From: Theristus sp. LFF4_11
Lineage: Eukaryota > Nematoda > Chromadorea > Monhysterida > Xyalidae
DNA: 64,000 bases
NCBI GenBank assembly: GCA_030248135.1
Contig: JASANC010003387.1
Location: 1 to 64,000, forward strand
Reading direction: 5' to 3'
The notes beneath the pieces were generated by a model. That model saw only the letters and a list, made by a program, of their open reading frames with translations. It was not told the DNA's origin and ran no database searches. Shown piece by piece: positions 31,860 to 43,306 of this stretch (position 1 is the stretch's first letter; every line of letters starts with the position of its first letter). The translations under genes were made by a program, and so were the position numbers.

Positions 31860-32040
31860 ATGTGCCAAATTGAAATTGAATATTTCCGACAACAACCAAT
31901 TGGTTGGTGATCGTGATGCATACATTTTGTCCAAACCAATCTCATCCTCCCCATAGCAATGCCTGCACAGACAGCATGCATCACGTGACCACCAACCAAT
32001 CAGTTGATTCCCTATAATTTAGAGTTCGACTGTGGAGTTC
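31860..32040. mobile_element. Palindromic element of the CCAACCAATCAG family
   Basis: The right half CATCACGTGACCACCAACCAATCAG and CCCTATAATTTAGAGTTC match the element at 4024-4186. The left half has the complementary CCAATTGGTTGGTGATCGTG. It lies inside the larger 31.4-32.6 kb palindrome. Confidence 0.65.
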
Positions 32041-32229
32041 ATGTGATGGCTGAAACTCACTGAATTAGTGAATTCACTGAATAAAAGATAAACTGCTGAC
32101 ATTTTTGTTTGAGAATACAGAAAATAATCAGAAAAAAATGTCTCATTTCAGGACCATAGTGAGTGAGCATGTGTTCACAATAAAGAACAACAAAAGTAAA
32201 CAAAATTGATAAAATCGAACTTTGACGCA

Positions 32230-32600
32230 CGGCTTTTTAGGGGAGAACCTAAAACCATCCGGCACGTCACGGCACGTCACGTCATCGTTTATGCGTCCGT
32301 ATCTGTCTGAACGTCGACGCACGTCGCCGTACAGGAGCATAAACGAGCGCGTGTTCTAAAACCATCCGGCATGTCACGGCACGTCACGGCACGTCACGTC
32401 ATCGTTTATGCGTCCGTATCTGTCTGAACGTCGCCGTACGTCGCCGTACAGGGGCATAAACGAGCGCGAGTTCTAAAACAAGACGTGACGTGCCGTGACG
32501 TGTCGGATTGCTCTTTTTTTGCAGCATAAACGAGGTTTGACGTGACGTGACGTGACGTGCCGGATGCAAATACGGACGGCTAAACGGGCCTTAAGGGTCA
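32230..32600. repeat. Right arm of the GACGTGC palindrome
   Basis: Contains CCGGCACGTCACGGCACGTC, CGTTTATGCGTCCGTATCTG and, at the end, CGGACGGCTAAACGGGCCTT, the complement of the left-arm start. Two direct units lie at 32248 and 32358. No coding frame is supported. Confidence 0.8.
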
Positions 32601-32934
32601 AACCGCAAGAAGAAGCATGACAACGGTTTGGAAAAGGGTAAATGAGGTCACTAAAACAAAATCTGGAAAGTTCCATCATACGGGACGGGAGTCATTCCAT
32701 TCAGGATCGGGAGGCGTTTGCACATCAAATGCGGTGCGGGGGGAAGGCAATTCCGGCCCGCTAATTCCGGCCTGAAGAGTTCTCGCCAGCAGGATTTGCG
32801 AACCATCAATTACTAATTTTTGTGTGTGCTGTGTTTGTCTTTCTTGGTATTATTTCTGCATTATTTGACTGCGTCTACCCTATGTATTTTTATACTCGGC
32901 ACTGGTTGTCACAAATATAAACGAACACACAAAC
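32601..32934. other. Unassigned sequence downstream of the PDZ gene
   Basis: The left part (32601-32720) resembles the 30.6-30.8 kb segment (GGTTTGGAAAAGGG, CATACGGGA, GGAGGCG). The remainder should hold the 3' UTR of the minus-strand PDZ gene. No exon is seen. Confidence 0.4.
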
Positions 32935-35900
32935 TCATTTCGTATATACGTTAGTCACTTTTTTCAATTGATTTGGGGCTGGCGTATCGCAGCCGATCGG
33001 AACTTCCTTATGACCGTCTGCGAAGCGAATGCTTGACGATGACGATTGACTTGGATCCATGGTGACCGCTGGTGTCTTTTGGGGTGCACTTGAATTGACC
33101 TGCGGTCGCGCAAAACGGGCAGATTCCAGACACCGGTGAAGTGTGTAACAATAAAAAGGCATGCCTCATATGCAATGCAGTTTTCACAAAATCTTACGAC
33201 AACGAAATAGTAAATAATAACTGCAATGAACCTCCACATTTTTCAGTATCGAAGAGGGCGCGGCGATATTTCGCTTGTCCTGACGACGCGATATTTCCGT
33301 TGAAACGATGTCAGCGACATCAGCTGATGGGCTGCCACCGAACAAAGCGCTTGAGGCGCTTTCCGCGGGGGGCTGTTTCAATGTTGAAAAAATATGATGA
33401 CTTCTTCCAAAACAGTACCGAAGATGACAGACATTTTTAGGTGGGGGGGGCGGGGGGGGGGGGGTACCTAAAGTAGGGTGCCAATAATTTTTTGTAAGGT
33501 GGGGGTAAGTGGTAGTGGGGCCCCGCCCGGTTTAGGAGAGGGTGCACCGGGTGCTAATCGGTAGCGGGACCTGCAATTTTTATTGCAAATTTTTCAATAG
33601 AAAACGCCACAAATTACGAAACAATGCCAAAATAGTTGTTTGAAAGACTAAATAACCATATAAGCTCATATTATGCACCTGGCAGACAAAAAAATGATCA
33701 AAAAAATTTGTGAGTTTTGGATAAAAATTCATAATTTTTAAACAAAACTGTGATTATGATGACATTTTTGGAGGGGGATGGGATACTGACGGAGGGAGGA
33801 GAGGGGGTACCGAGTCGTGAAGGGGGTGGGGTACCTACGGGGGTCTCGGGTTTTGGGTGGAGGGTTTCACGAGAGTCCACCCCACTCCCCCACGAGGAGG
33901 GTACAAGTTTTAAGCTGATTCCAAAACCTTACCACAATTGGTGGGCCGCCCATGATGCTTTTGCTTGCAGCGTCTAACAGTGCGCTTTTATTGGTTGGAG
34001 TTGGCGTGGATGGCAGTTTTGGTATTTGACTTGGTACAATTGGTGGTGCAGCGTTCTGATTGGTTGTACTTGGAGTTTGCGTTGTTGGCAATGTTTTTGC
34101 TGCAACGGTTTTGCGTCAAACTCTGATTGACCAATGAATTTGAAGTGAAAGTGTTCGGTTATTCAGGCTCACCTGGGGCGCCTTTGATTTCATTCTGAGC
34201 AGTAACAGAAGGACGCGTTTGCGGTTTCTGAGCTGATTGCCCAATGGCAGCAGCCGCTGGCGTTGTTGTGCTTGGTTTGGTCGTTGTGCATGTCGGCGAG
34301 GGCTGAGGCGAAACCGTGGACGTATCCACGACAATCGTGTCACTGCCCGGCGTTTTGTTCATTAGTGTGTCAACCTGTATAAACGTTGGTGCATTCGATG
34401 AACACCACAGACCATGTCAAAACCATATTAAACGAACACGTTTTTCACGTGACACTGAATTGTGTTTAGTTTTTAACCTCAGTAAAGGCAGTTGGGCTTT
34501 GTGGTCTTTCAACAAGCAACGAGACGTTGTGTTGTTTGTTGAGTGCGTCCACAATCAACGAATTGGCCAGCTGAATTGTGAAGACGCGACGCCCGTTTAC
34601 GTCAACAATGCGATCACCAGGGTTCAGCACACTCGAAGCGAGTGAACCTGCATGCACTCTTGTGACGAATACCTGAATAAACAATGATGTATTTTCTTTT
34701 ATTTTGGTCCCGGGACTCAATGCGTGTAGACACGGGGATAGGAAAATGTTTCACGGAATTTAAAATTAGGTTACGGTAGACACTTCGCCGTGTGCTGACG
34801 ATTTACGGGTTTGGTTCGGTTGTGGGGGTTTTCCTTGGGGCGTGAAACTTTTGTGCTTCCGGTCTTCCTGAAACGGTATTATTGTCAATTTTTTAGGTTC
34901 TATTTCTGCGACTCAATGCGTTTGCAGACGTGGAAAGGAAAGATAGTTGAAATCTTTATGGAGTATTTAAAATAGCCTAGTGACCTGGCCGTATTTGGGG
35001 GACTCGGATCATTTTACCAATTGTGAATTCCCGCGTCATGCATGAAATTATAACCAAAAAAGTACTTTTGATTATTTGATTATTTTTTACTATTTTTATA
35101 ATCAAAAAGTACTTTTTACTTTTGATTAAAAAAATAGTATACCATCCATGTCACTCTATGCACGCATTGAGTCTCCTTCTCCTCGGAACCAAAAGAAAAG
35201 ATAATAAAATAATCTAGGCAGATATGAGCAGAAAACCAACAAAAGTTTTCTGGCTAACCCTGCTATGATGGTCACGGATAACGATACCAAGAACACCACA
35301 GTTTTGGTACCAATCCAGTTCTCGCAACACGTACGTGTAGCCGACACGACGCTGCGATAGTGGTAGTCGATCGGAGGGAACTGGCGGTTCGCATGCAAAT
35401 TTAATACTCACCTGAGCATACCCGTTACAACAGTCATGTTATCTTTTCACAATTGTTAAAAAAAAACTTGAAAAACTAGCATTATTTGCAAAACAGCAGA
35501 TGCTTCAAGACATAGAAAAAACACGGTCGTGGCTTACGGGAATTAGGGTCATGTTGCTGTCGGTAAGTATTTTTTTCAAGTGAGTACCGGTGGAACACGG
35601 CTGGTTGTTAACGTTAACGATTTTGTCCCCCGGTTTCAACTTTGAGCCGACTCGCCATTTTTTGTTTGGAACGGTTATCTGTACCGGTTACAATTTGTTG
35701 TTGTTGCTGTTGGGGATTTTAGGCGATGTTTTTACCCAGAAAAGCGCACAGAACGCCTTCGAGTAGGGCGCCCATCGAGTTTTCTGTCATTAAGTGCCTA
35801 TTGCATATACAATACACCCCTCGGCGGAGCTCGATCCCCCGAACGCACAAATACTAGTCTAACGCGCTACCACCAGGCCACGAGGGTGACAATGCAAAAC

Positions 35901-36185
35901 AAAAACGAAGAACATAGATTTTAAAACAAGCACACGTTTCTTCATAGCGCTTTTTATCTAAAACAAATCGCACCGTCAAATTGTCGTCGTACTCAGCAGC
36001 GTGCAATCGTCCACCGCTGTGTGACATCATGAACACAGCATGTGCCAACGTCCGCTGCTCTTCGATTTTTATTGCCGGGTTAAATCCAGGATTAGTAACG
36101 CCGCCAATTATTTGAGCCATCATGAAATGAAACTGAGTTCGCTTGGTTTGCTGGATATGAATGTGTTTGTGGGCGTTGATGATGT
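32935..36185 (-). CDS. PDZ-repeat protein with Ser/Thr/Pro-rich tail (5' end not found)
   Basis: Eight exons fit with continuous phases: 35914-36185, 35538-35678, 35259-35411, 34478-34672, 34173-34374, 33933-34099, 33238-33372 and 32935-33099, ending in TGA. Exons 1-2 give a diverged PDZ-like half, ending in SKLKPGDKIVNVNN and NMTLIP. Exons 3-4 give a better PDZ domain: GVLGIVIRD in place of GLGF, then VFVTRVHAGSLA, LNPGDRIVDVNGRRV and HNVSLLV. About 210 residues of low-complexity S/T/P/Q-rich tail follow, ending VTNVYTK. No catalytic domain is visible, so a scaffold or adaptor is the natural inference. I do not recognise the family. The first exon here enters in phase 1 (acceptor AACTCAG at 36186-36192), so at least one upstream exon is missing. 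Copy 4 of SINE family 1 sits in its first intron. Confidence 0.7.
33373..33932. repeat. PDZ-gene intron with G-rich repeat
   Basis: The segment 33400-33560 matches 37185-37260 (AGATGACAGACATTTTTAG followed by poly-G). The segment 33770-33900 is another G-rich block (GGGGTACCTACGGGGGTCTC). No exon is seen between the two flanking coding exons. Confidence 0.6.
34690..35215. mobile_element. 215 bp MITE family, two truncated copies (6a, 6b)
   Basis: 34700-34770 holds a left end (GGTCCCGGGACTCAATGCG). From 34895 an inverted copy runs through GACTCAATGCGTTTGCAGACG to GAATTCCCGCGTCATGCATG (35045). It is interrupted by an A/T hairpin (35055-35140) before the terminal GCACGCATTGAGTC at 35160. All lie in one PDZ-gene intron. 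Confidence 0.65.
35695..35886 (-). mobile_element. SINE family 1, copy 4
   Basis: A tRNA-like head ends at 35886 (CCTCGTGGCCTGGTGGTAG). A B-box-like GATCGAGCTCCGCCGAGG and a (CAA)n tail at the left follow. CAAT flanks both ends, a possible short target duplication. Confidence 0.88.
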
Positions 36186-37130
36186 CTGAGTTGGGTGAGA
36201 AAAGCAAAACTAAAAGCGGACCTAAAAAATACCAGTGCAATGAGAATCAATCAGAGTAAGAAAAAATTTGAAATACAAAATTACACCTTTGATACTCGCC
36301 TTTTATTCAATTCAGTTCTCAGTACCAAAGATGAAGGTCATTGGCTGATTGGTTGCTGAACATCAGGTTCAAAAAAGAAATTGGAATGGACATTTTCTTT
36401 TTTTAGCTTTGTGATTTCTGTGTGTTTGCTTTGTGTGTGCAGACAAACAGAACAGTGAGACTTTGATGGAAAAAATCTTCTTTGTGATCTATCAGATAAA
36501 GACATCAAAATCAGCAGTTTTTATGGCAAAAAAACTTTATTTTGTTTCAAAAAAAAAAGAACGACGGCGGCGACGGCAATTGGAAACCTGAATTCGCTGT
36601 CAAATATTAGGTGCTTTGATTTTTTTGATCAAGAAAACGCTTTTGCGGATTTGTGAGACGTACATTTTGTAAAAATCAGACGTGTTTTGCTGTCAATTCC
36701 TTTTTCCAGTAACAACGACGGCGGCGACGACGGCGACGACGACGTTCGTTGTTATTTCTTTGTCAAATTGACATTTCGTTTTGAAAAACTGTTTCTTTTG
36801 AATTCTGTTTTAACTTCAACGTTTAAATTTAGAGCGACTATTTCTGCAGCATTTCCTAAGAGAAACGTCGTCGTCGTCGTCATTCGTTATCGTTCTTTTT
36901 TCGAACAAAAAAAGAGTTTCTTTACCATGAAATTTGCTGCTTTTGATTTGTCTGCAAATCACAAATCATGAACAAGCTTTTTCCATTAAAACTCTCACTG
37001 TTTGCCCACGCAAAATAAACGCACACAGAAAATATTCATATTCAGAAAAAAGAAAAAATTTCTTTTTTGAACCTGATGTTCAGGCAACCAATCAGCTAAT
37101 ACTACAAAATATCCAGGGCGACTATACTAA
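36186..37130. other. Upstream of the PDZ exons; GAC/GTC trinucleotide blocks
   Basis: No exon could be supported. Blocks of GACGGCGGCGACGGC-type triplets at 36560-36580 and 36711-36755 face GTCGTCGTCGTCGTC at 36865-36885, so the region can fold on itself. A missing first exon of the PDZ gene may lie here or further right. Confidence 0.45.
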
Positions 37131-38068
37131 CACGAGATGGTTTTTTTTGGGGGGGAGGTTGGGGGTTCCGTGACATCACCCCCAAACAGTACGGAAGATG
37201 ACAGACATTTTTAGTTAGAGGAAGTGCAAATTTTTTTTGGGGGGGGGGGGTTGGGTTGGGGGAGCAGTGTCGAGTGTGACTTTCACAAATCGACCGCGCT
37301 GACACACTGAGCTCGAATCGAATATTGCACTTTTAGAATAAATAAAGCTGTTTTGGCAAAAACGTTTATGAAAATTATCTCCGAAGTACCGAAGACGCGG
37401 GGGGGGGTGGGAGAACGGCTGTAGGAGAACTGAGGGAAGGAGAACTGAGCACGGAGAACTGAGGGAAGGAGAACTGGTCACGCGGAAAACTGAGTCCTAC
37501 GCATGCGCCCTCAGCGGAAGACTGAGTCCCACATGTTTTTCTGGTTACATGTGAGTTTTTCTTCATTACCATTGTTCAGCTTTGGTTTATTTAGAATTTT
37601 ACGTTGTATTTAAACTGTTTTTAATAATATTTAAATTTTTTAATACAGAAAAACGTTTTATATTGCTCCCAATTGCAGATTTCTTTATATGACATTGAAT
37701 ACGGCATTTTTTTTATTCAAATGAGCGGACATGAACTTATCATGTTACAAATAATCATGTTTTTAGATAAATACATTGCATTCAATAGTTTTCAAAATTT
37801 TAAATAGAGAAGTTTTAAAAAATATATTGTCACAATACTGAAATAAAGCGTTTTAAAGCTTTTGTAAATTTTAAACAATCGGAATCATATCATCGGATGA
37901 GGATGCCTGCAGCGCATCCATCATCCTGGTCTACCTCAACCGGTTGCAGCTCAATGAAATCACCGTCGCCAGCAGCCATTCCAGCAAGAACGCAGCGTAT
38001 GAACACACGGTTGATCAGTCACCAAATCGCAGCTTGACACATTACGTTTCACGCTTGCTAAATCATAT

Positions 38069-38145
38069 TGCCCCACCCGGGAATCGAACCCGGCTTGCAC
38101 GTCAGGTTAAACTTTTCTTGGTGGCTCCCACCAGGCGAACAGGGC
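38069..38145 (-). pseudogene. tRNA-like 77 nt relic
   Basis: On the minus strand the ends can pair over seven positions with three wobbles (GCCCTGT / GTGGGGC plus A). The T arm is perfect (CCGGG TTCGATT CCCGG). The D and anticodon arms do not fold convincingly and no anticodon can be assigned. I take it as a decayed tRNA or SINE head rather than a working gene. Confidence 0.5.
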
Positions 38146-38622
38146 AAAAGGAAAGGAAAAAAACGGATCTCTCAACTGTTTTGCAAAAAAACTTGTTTTG
38201 AAATTATTCGTTTTGTTTCACTGTTGAGAAAACCGGAAGATAGATGGATATAGATCCACGGGCAGTCTTCAGAAAAAGAAGTAGGAGGAGGAGCAAAAGC
38301 AAACTCACAGCGAATTTGTTTTTTTTTTCAAAAATATCTAGATATGACCACGATGCGACGGCGACCACAACGACGCGACACAAGAATAAAACTCTGAAAA
38401 CGTTTTCAAAAACTATTCAGATTAGGTGAGATAAGCAGGCAGGTTGCAGTTTAAAATTAGGTGTTGAGTTTCCGGGCTGAGGACATGGCGTGGGCTGGAC
38501 ATTTCGTTTTTTTGTGGAAACGATGATGACTTTACTTCGGAGTTGGGTTTGGAGAAGACCAGTTAGATTTCTGTGGCTATTTTGACAAAACAAACCAAAA
38601 AATTGAAAACTGACGGAAGAAA

Positions 38623-39158
38623 TACAGGGTGGGCCAAAAAAAAGGTTTCATTTTCAAACTGCCGTCACTGGCTGGTGTTTTAATATTATGAACTGAAATT
38701 TTCAGCACTGATAAAACATGTGATGCCATTTTACTGACAAAATTTTTTTCTCGATATATAATTCCTGGCGCTCACTGTGGCAGATTTTCTGAAAAAGCTC
38801 GAAAAATCAACAAATTGACTGAAATGAGTGCAAGAAAAAATTAGTATCAAGATGCGTGATCCAATTTTGAAACTGTTGCAAAGATGACAAATGGGTCTTT
38901 TTGGATACCCGGGGTATTGATAGTTCAAATCATGCGCGCAGAGTGGAAAGGTCTCACACTTGAATTGCATTTGAGCAGCTCGAACGAATCTCTGATGTTT
39001 CACAACGACCAAATTACATTTGTTCCAAATTTACCAAATTTTGTCAGAAAAATGGCATCACATGTTTTATCAATGCTGAAAATTTCAGCTCATAATATTG
39101 AAACACTAGCCAGTGACAGCGGTTTGAAAATAGAACCTTTTTTTTGGCCCACCCTGTA
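38623..39158. mobile_element. Mariner/Tc1-type foldback MITE
   Basis: Ends TACAGGGTGGGCCAAAAAA and its complement ...TTGGCCCACCCTGTA. Matching inner arms contain GTCACTGGCTGGTGTTT / AACACTAGCCAGTGAC. TA is present at both ends, as expected for a TA target. No transposase frame survives. Confidence 0.8.
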
Positions 39159-39775
39159 GAAAAAAACCGCTCATAAAGGAAGCCAAAAACGACGGAAGTA
39201 GGAAAGGATAGGGAGGGAAGGTACAAGGAAAAAAATCTGAAAATGAAAATGATTAAAAAATTAAAAATAAAAAGGATTTATTTATTATTAATAATAAATA
39301 GGTATAGGGACAGGGAACAAAGCAAAAACGCATTTGGTGATCAGTCCTCCTTCCCTCAGTTCTCCGCCACCCTGGGAGAACACACCTCCAGAGCACCCGA
39401 GACCTCCGCGTGGGGGGCGGGGAAGGGTGACGCGACACCCACCCCCTAAAATTCGCCTTCGGTACTACTGCCTCTAACTAGGGTTTGGAAAAAAGTTAAA
39501 ATCCCAATTTTTTAAATAAATCTTTTTTAAATTTTTTAAATTAATTTTTAAAAAAAAATTCCCAAAAAGCCGGAGGAAATCTTATATTGTCGACAAAAAT
39601 AGGTGCATTCGAATCGCGCTGACGCGCTGAGTTTGAATATTGCATTTTTAGAACTAAATAAGACTACTGTTTTGATTCTTAAAATTGGCAAAAACGTTTA
39701 TGAAAATTATCGTGCGAAGGGTTTGAATTTTTTTAAACTTTTTTATTTTTTTGATTTTTTTTAATTAATTTAATT

Positions 39776-40722
39776 TAATTTAATTATACGCGCGCCGGTT
39801 CCGGAAACCCGAAGGTACCAAACTCCGGCGGAGACGGGCAATACTGCCCCGAGCCCAATTTTACCCTCGGCTCAGGACATAGTTGTTCCAGAGCCGAGGG
39901 GTTGGGGGGGCCGATATAGATAGCTGGAGCAAAATTTCCAGATAGATAGATAGCTGGAAAGAACGTAATGCATCATTATTAAAACAGCTGCATCTGCAGT
40001 TCCGGTGCTCCTCCTCCATAACACAGGAAAGAAAAAAATGCAAAAACTAAATTGATCATTTTCACCTTATCAAAAAGGCTTGGCTTAGGATTAGGATTAG
40101 GTTTGGGATTAGGAACCTACAACGACTCATTACAAGCAACCTCAGATCAAAAATCAAAAAAATCACTTTTAAGAATGTATACAAATCGAAAATTTTGGGG
40201 GGGGGGGGGCGCGGGGGGGGGGCCATGTGACTTTGGGGGGGGGCCGGTCAAAAATTTGAAATTTGATAGATAGATAGCTAAAACGCTAAAAAGCTATAAA
40301 AACAACAAAATAATGCTAAAAATACACTAAAAATCAAGTATAAACGCGTATTTTACCTAAAATTAGCGAAATTTTCAAAAATTACGAGCAAAAATGGTCA
40401 ATTTTGGTCAAAAATTTTCAGATACTTCGAAGACAAAAATTTTCAGATAGATAGCTGGCTGAGAATTTTTTTAGATAGATAATAGCTGAGCCGAAAAAAC
40501 CTGTCTGATAGAGATAGATTCGAAAATTTTTTGGGGGGGGCCGGCCCCCCCCAGGCCCCCCCCCTAGAACAACTATGGCTCAGGAGGGAATAGACCATTA
40601 GATGTTTGTTCGTTGGTCACTCTAATTTTCCACGAGTATGTCTTGTCCACAGCGAGGTTCGAACCCGGTACCTACAGAAGTAGAACTGTAGGCCGAAGTT
40701 CTACCGCTACGCCACGGACGCG
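39776..40722 (-). mobile_element. SINE family 2, copy 2, split by an inserted element
   Basis: The right part (40586-40722) carries the tRNA-like head on the minus strand: TCCGTGGCGTAGCGGTAGAA, then GGTTCGAACCTCGCTGTGGA. The left part (39776-39877) carries the body (CCGAGGGTAAAATTGGGCTC) and a TTAAT-rich tail. The two parts become contiguous if 39878-40577 is removed. Confidence 0.8.
39878..40577. mobile_element. hAT-like non-autonomous element inserted in a SINE
   Basis: Perfect 11 bp inverted ends (CATAGTTGTTC / GAACAACTATG) are flanked by an 8 bp direct repeat GCTCAGGA (39870-39877 and 40578-40585). An 8 bp duplication is the hAT hallmark. The interior has GATAGATAGCTGG repeats, a GGATTAGGATTAGG tract and long G/C runs. 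No transposase frame is present. Confidence 0.75.
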
Positions 40723-40734
40723 ACATTGAATTGG

Positions 40735-41990
40735 GATTTTTTTAATTATTTTTTTAATTAACTAAAAAAACAAATTTTGACCACCAAAATTGTACTTTCA
40801 TCTGAAAATGCGTTTAAGACACTTTCCACAGAAAGTGTCAATGCTTTTTTGCCTAGAGTTTTGTGTGGACTTTGTTTTTGGCAAATTTTTTTGTGACATT
40901 TTCTACTTTTAGGTCAAAGATCGAGTATCGACTCGACGAGCAAAGTCCAGATACCAACAGAAGTTTCTGCAATTGGTTTCATGAGCTCGTTAATGGACTA
41001 AAAAGCAATAAATTACTTTGGTTTTACCCTTCAAATTGGAGGAAACCTACTGGTCAACTCTTGATTGTTGCGGATTTGTCGTCTTGAAGAAGCGCGGCGT
41101 TGCCCATCAACAACAACGTGAACCGGTGCGTTTTCTATCTGAAGTATTCAAGAAAGTACTGTGGAACACAGAAAAATCATTTGGAACGAGAACCACGACC
41201 TGGGTTTGGATTCAGTACCGTGGGCGGGGGGGGGGGGGTGAGTGAGGGCGAGGGGGTCATACGGGAGGCGATTGCACATCAAATGTGGTTCTTCGAACTC
41301 CCTGGTTGATTTAGCACAACTTTGATTTTTGAAATTTAAAAAAAATTTGACAACCCTAAGCCCAACAGCCAAGAGTTGACTGACATTTGACAAGCAGTTT
41401 TCTTCGCTTTGCCTGCATTACTAAACCAAAGCCAAGTTTACAGTCTGTTTTGTTGTTTAGTTCGGTTTCAATGAAGTCGTTGTAGGTTCCTAATCCTAAG
41501 CCCAATCCTAATCCTAATAAAGTCGTTGTAGGTTCCTAATCCTAAACCTAATCCTAAGTGAAGCCTTTTTAACAAAGTGAAAGTGCCTTGATTGACAGCA
41601 TTGTTGAAGGGGTGAAACATTGGGATCAGGGATCAGCTCCAGCTCCGGTTTAGCTTTGTAGTTTTACGGTTTTCTTCACATTTGAAGCGTTAAAACAATA
41701 CTGCTTTTTAGTTTATTAACGAGCTCATATGAAATGAAACCAACTGTGGAAGCTTTTGGTATCTATTCTGGACTTTGCTCGTCGATCTTTGAACTGTCCA
41801 CACAAATTTCTGGGCGAAAAAGCATAATGTCACTTTCTGTGGAAAGTTTCTTGACTTAAACGTATTTTCAGACAAAACGAAAGTACAATTTTGATTGCCA
41901 AAATTCGTTTTTTAATTAATTTAAAAATCCCGATTTTTAAAAAAATGTTAAAAAAATTTTAAAAAATTTTCCAACCCTTATCCAGATTTG
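40735..41990. mobile_element. Foldback element with ~270 bp inverted arms
   Basis: The left arm (40735-41010) and right arm (41700-41985) are diverged inverted copies. Both contain the AAAGTACAATTTTG-type strand, the ACTTTCCACAGAAAGTG hairpin and GATCGACGAGCAAAGTCCAG-like sequence. The centre holds a G-rich block (41220-41245) and CCTAATCCTAAGCCC repeats. No coding frame is supported. Confidence 0.7.
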
Positions 41991-42762
41991 GAACTTGCAG
42001 AGTGGATTGCAGCTGACGTATTTCAACTTCGAGCACCTTTTGATGGTGCGAGCCCTTGACCAAATGCCGGGCAAACAAGCAGGTAAGTATTTTGATGTTT
42101 TTTCCAGAAGTTTTGCGTTTTGAAATTTTGCGATTTATCTCGGAACGATAGCGACTGACGCGGCATCCCCAAACCAAAACAAGTCGTCCATAGGTGGTTT
42201 AGGGGGCTTGCAGACAAAAGATTGAACTTGAAGTTTTCAGATTGAACTGACTGATAACCTAAAGCGTCGCGTCGCAAGCCTTCATGTAAAGAAACCTGAC
42301 TCCCCAAGTCGGATTTGGGTTTCGTGTACCAGGCTGTACACGACAAAACCAAAGGCTTTGCAAGCCTTAAATTTGAAGGTGCACACTTCAATTCCCGGTG
42401 GTCAAGTTTTTTGAATAATCATTCTTTTCAAAATCTTCAAATCCAATCTCAGTACATATAAGGAAACTAACTGCAGCATTTGAAAAAAAGTTTGCCTGGC
42501 AGGCCCAAGTTTTGGCTGCCCAGTGAATAATTTTGCAGCGGTCTTGAGGCGCCTGGTAAATAGCACCCATTGAAAAATTCGAATCTACCTTTGCCTGAGA
42601 TGTTTTTTTTAACTCAGCTACTGCTCACCAAAAAAACTTTCAACCAGCTACTTTTAACCTGAAAAGGTTTGCCCTTGAAAGCATAAAACTGGTCAATTTT
42701 TGACGCAAAGATCTCGTTTCTAGAAGTGTCTAGGACCAGAAATGTCTTTTCGCTTGTTGCAG
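41991..42762. other. Region upstream of the first recognisable DLG exon
   Basis: About 770 bp without a supported exon. It ends in the pyrimidine tract and AG acceptor of the L27 exon. The true 5' end and first exons of DLG were not found; they may lie here or far upstream, beyond the repeats. Confidence 0.35.
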
Positions 42763-43306
42763 AGGCGCATCGTGCCCTGGAGCAACTGGAGGAGTACCAC
42801 GCCACTCTCACCGGGCCACAGCACAAGGAGCTGAAAACGGCCATTGAGCGAGTGATAACGATCTTCAAAAGCAGTCTGTTCCAAGCGTTGTTAGGTTGGT
42901 TTGCGGCCCGGTTCAAAAAAAATGCCAGTTTGGTCATTGGTGCGTGCTTTCACAAACTGCTTGGGTGCATTTGTATTCTGATGCACAACAGTTATACTAG
43001 CACGTTGCGTCCAATTTGGCTCATGTTACATGCTGCACTCAATGTGTTTTAAAAAAAGGAGGAGCCTGTTTAGATAATAGGTAATGGGTAGAGATTTGGA
43101 TGTTTAGATAGAGATTGTTTCAGGTATTGGTTCATATTATGCAGATACCAGATGAACACTTTTCAACCGATCCAGATATCCAAGAGTTCTACGATGGCAC
43201 GTTGTCGAACGCTGGCAAGACAGTCGACCAAAAGACATACGAGACACAGCAGATGGCTGCTCGATGGGAGAATAATCCGCCGCTCGGTGGAGCACAGCGG
43301 TATCAG
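42763..43306 (+). CDS. dlg: DLG L27 domain exons (42763-42894, 43176-43306)
   Basis: Residues [37 protein letters not shown] and, after the intron, [10 protein letters not shown] match the L27 helix bundle of DLG proteins, including the junction between the last helix and IQEFYE. The domain mediates heteromerisation with other L27 scaffolds (CASK or LIN7 type). The join is phase 1 (TTA G|gttggt ... cag|AT ATC). The second exon leaves in phase 0 at TAT CAG|gtgtgt. Confidence 0.92.

Larger units (their letters stand above)
37131..39480. repeat. Complex repeat block with G-rich ends and nested elements
   Basis: The left end (TTAGTTAGAGG, then poly-G at 37236) mirrors the right end (CCTCTAACTAGG at 39470). 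GAGAACTGAGGGAAGGAGAA repeats near 37420-37480 recur inverted at 39345-39365. A mariner-type MITE (38623-39158) and a tRNA-like piece (38069-38145) are nested inside. No intact gene is seen. Confidence 0.55.

Noticed and set aside
38069..38145. A functional tRNA gene
   Set aside because: The acceptor and T arms pair, but the D and anticodon arms do not fold and no anticodon is identifiable, so I list it only as a relic.
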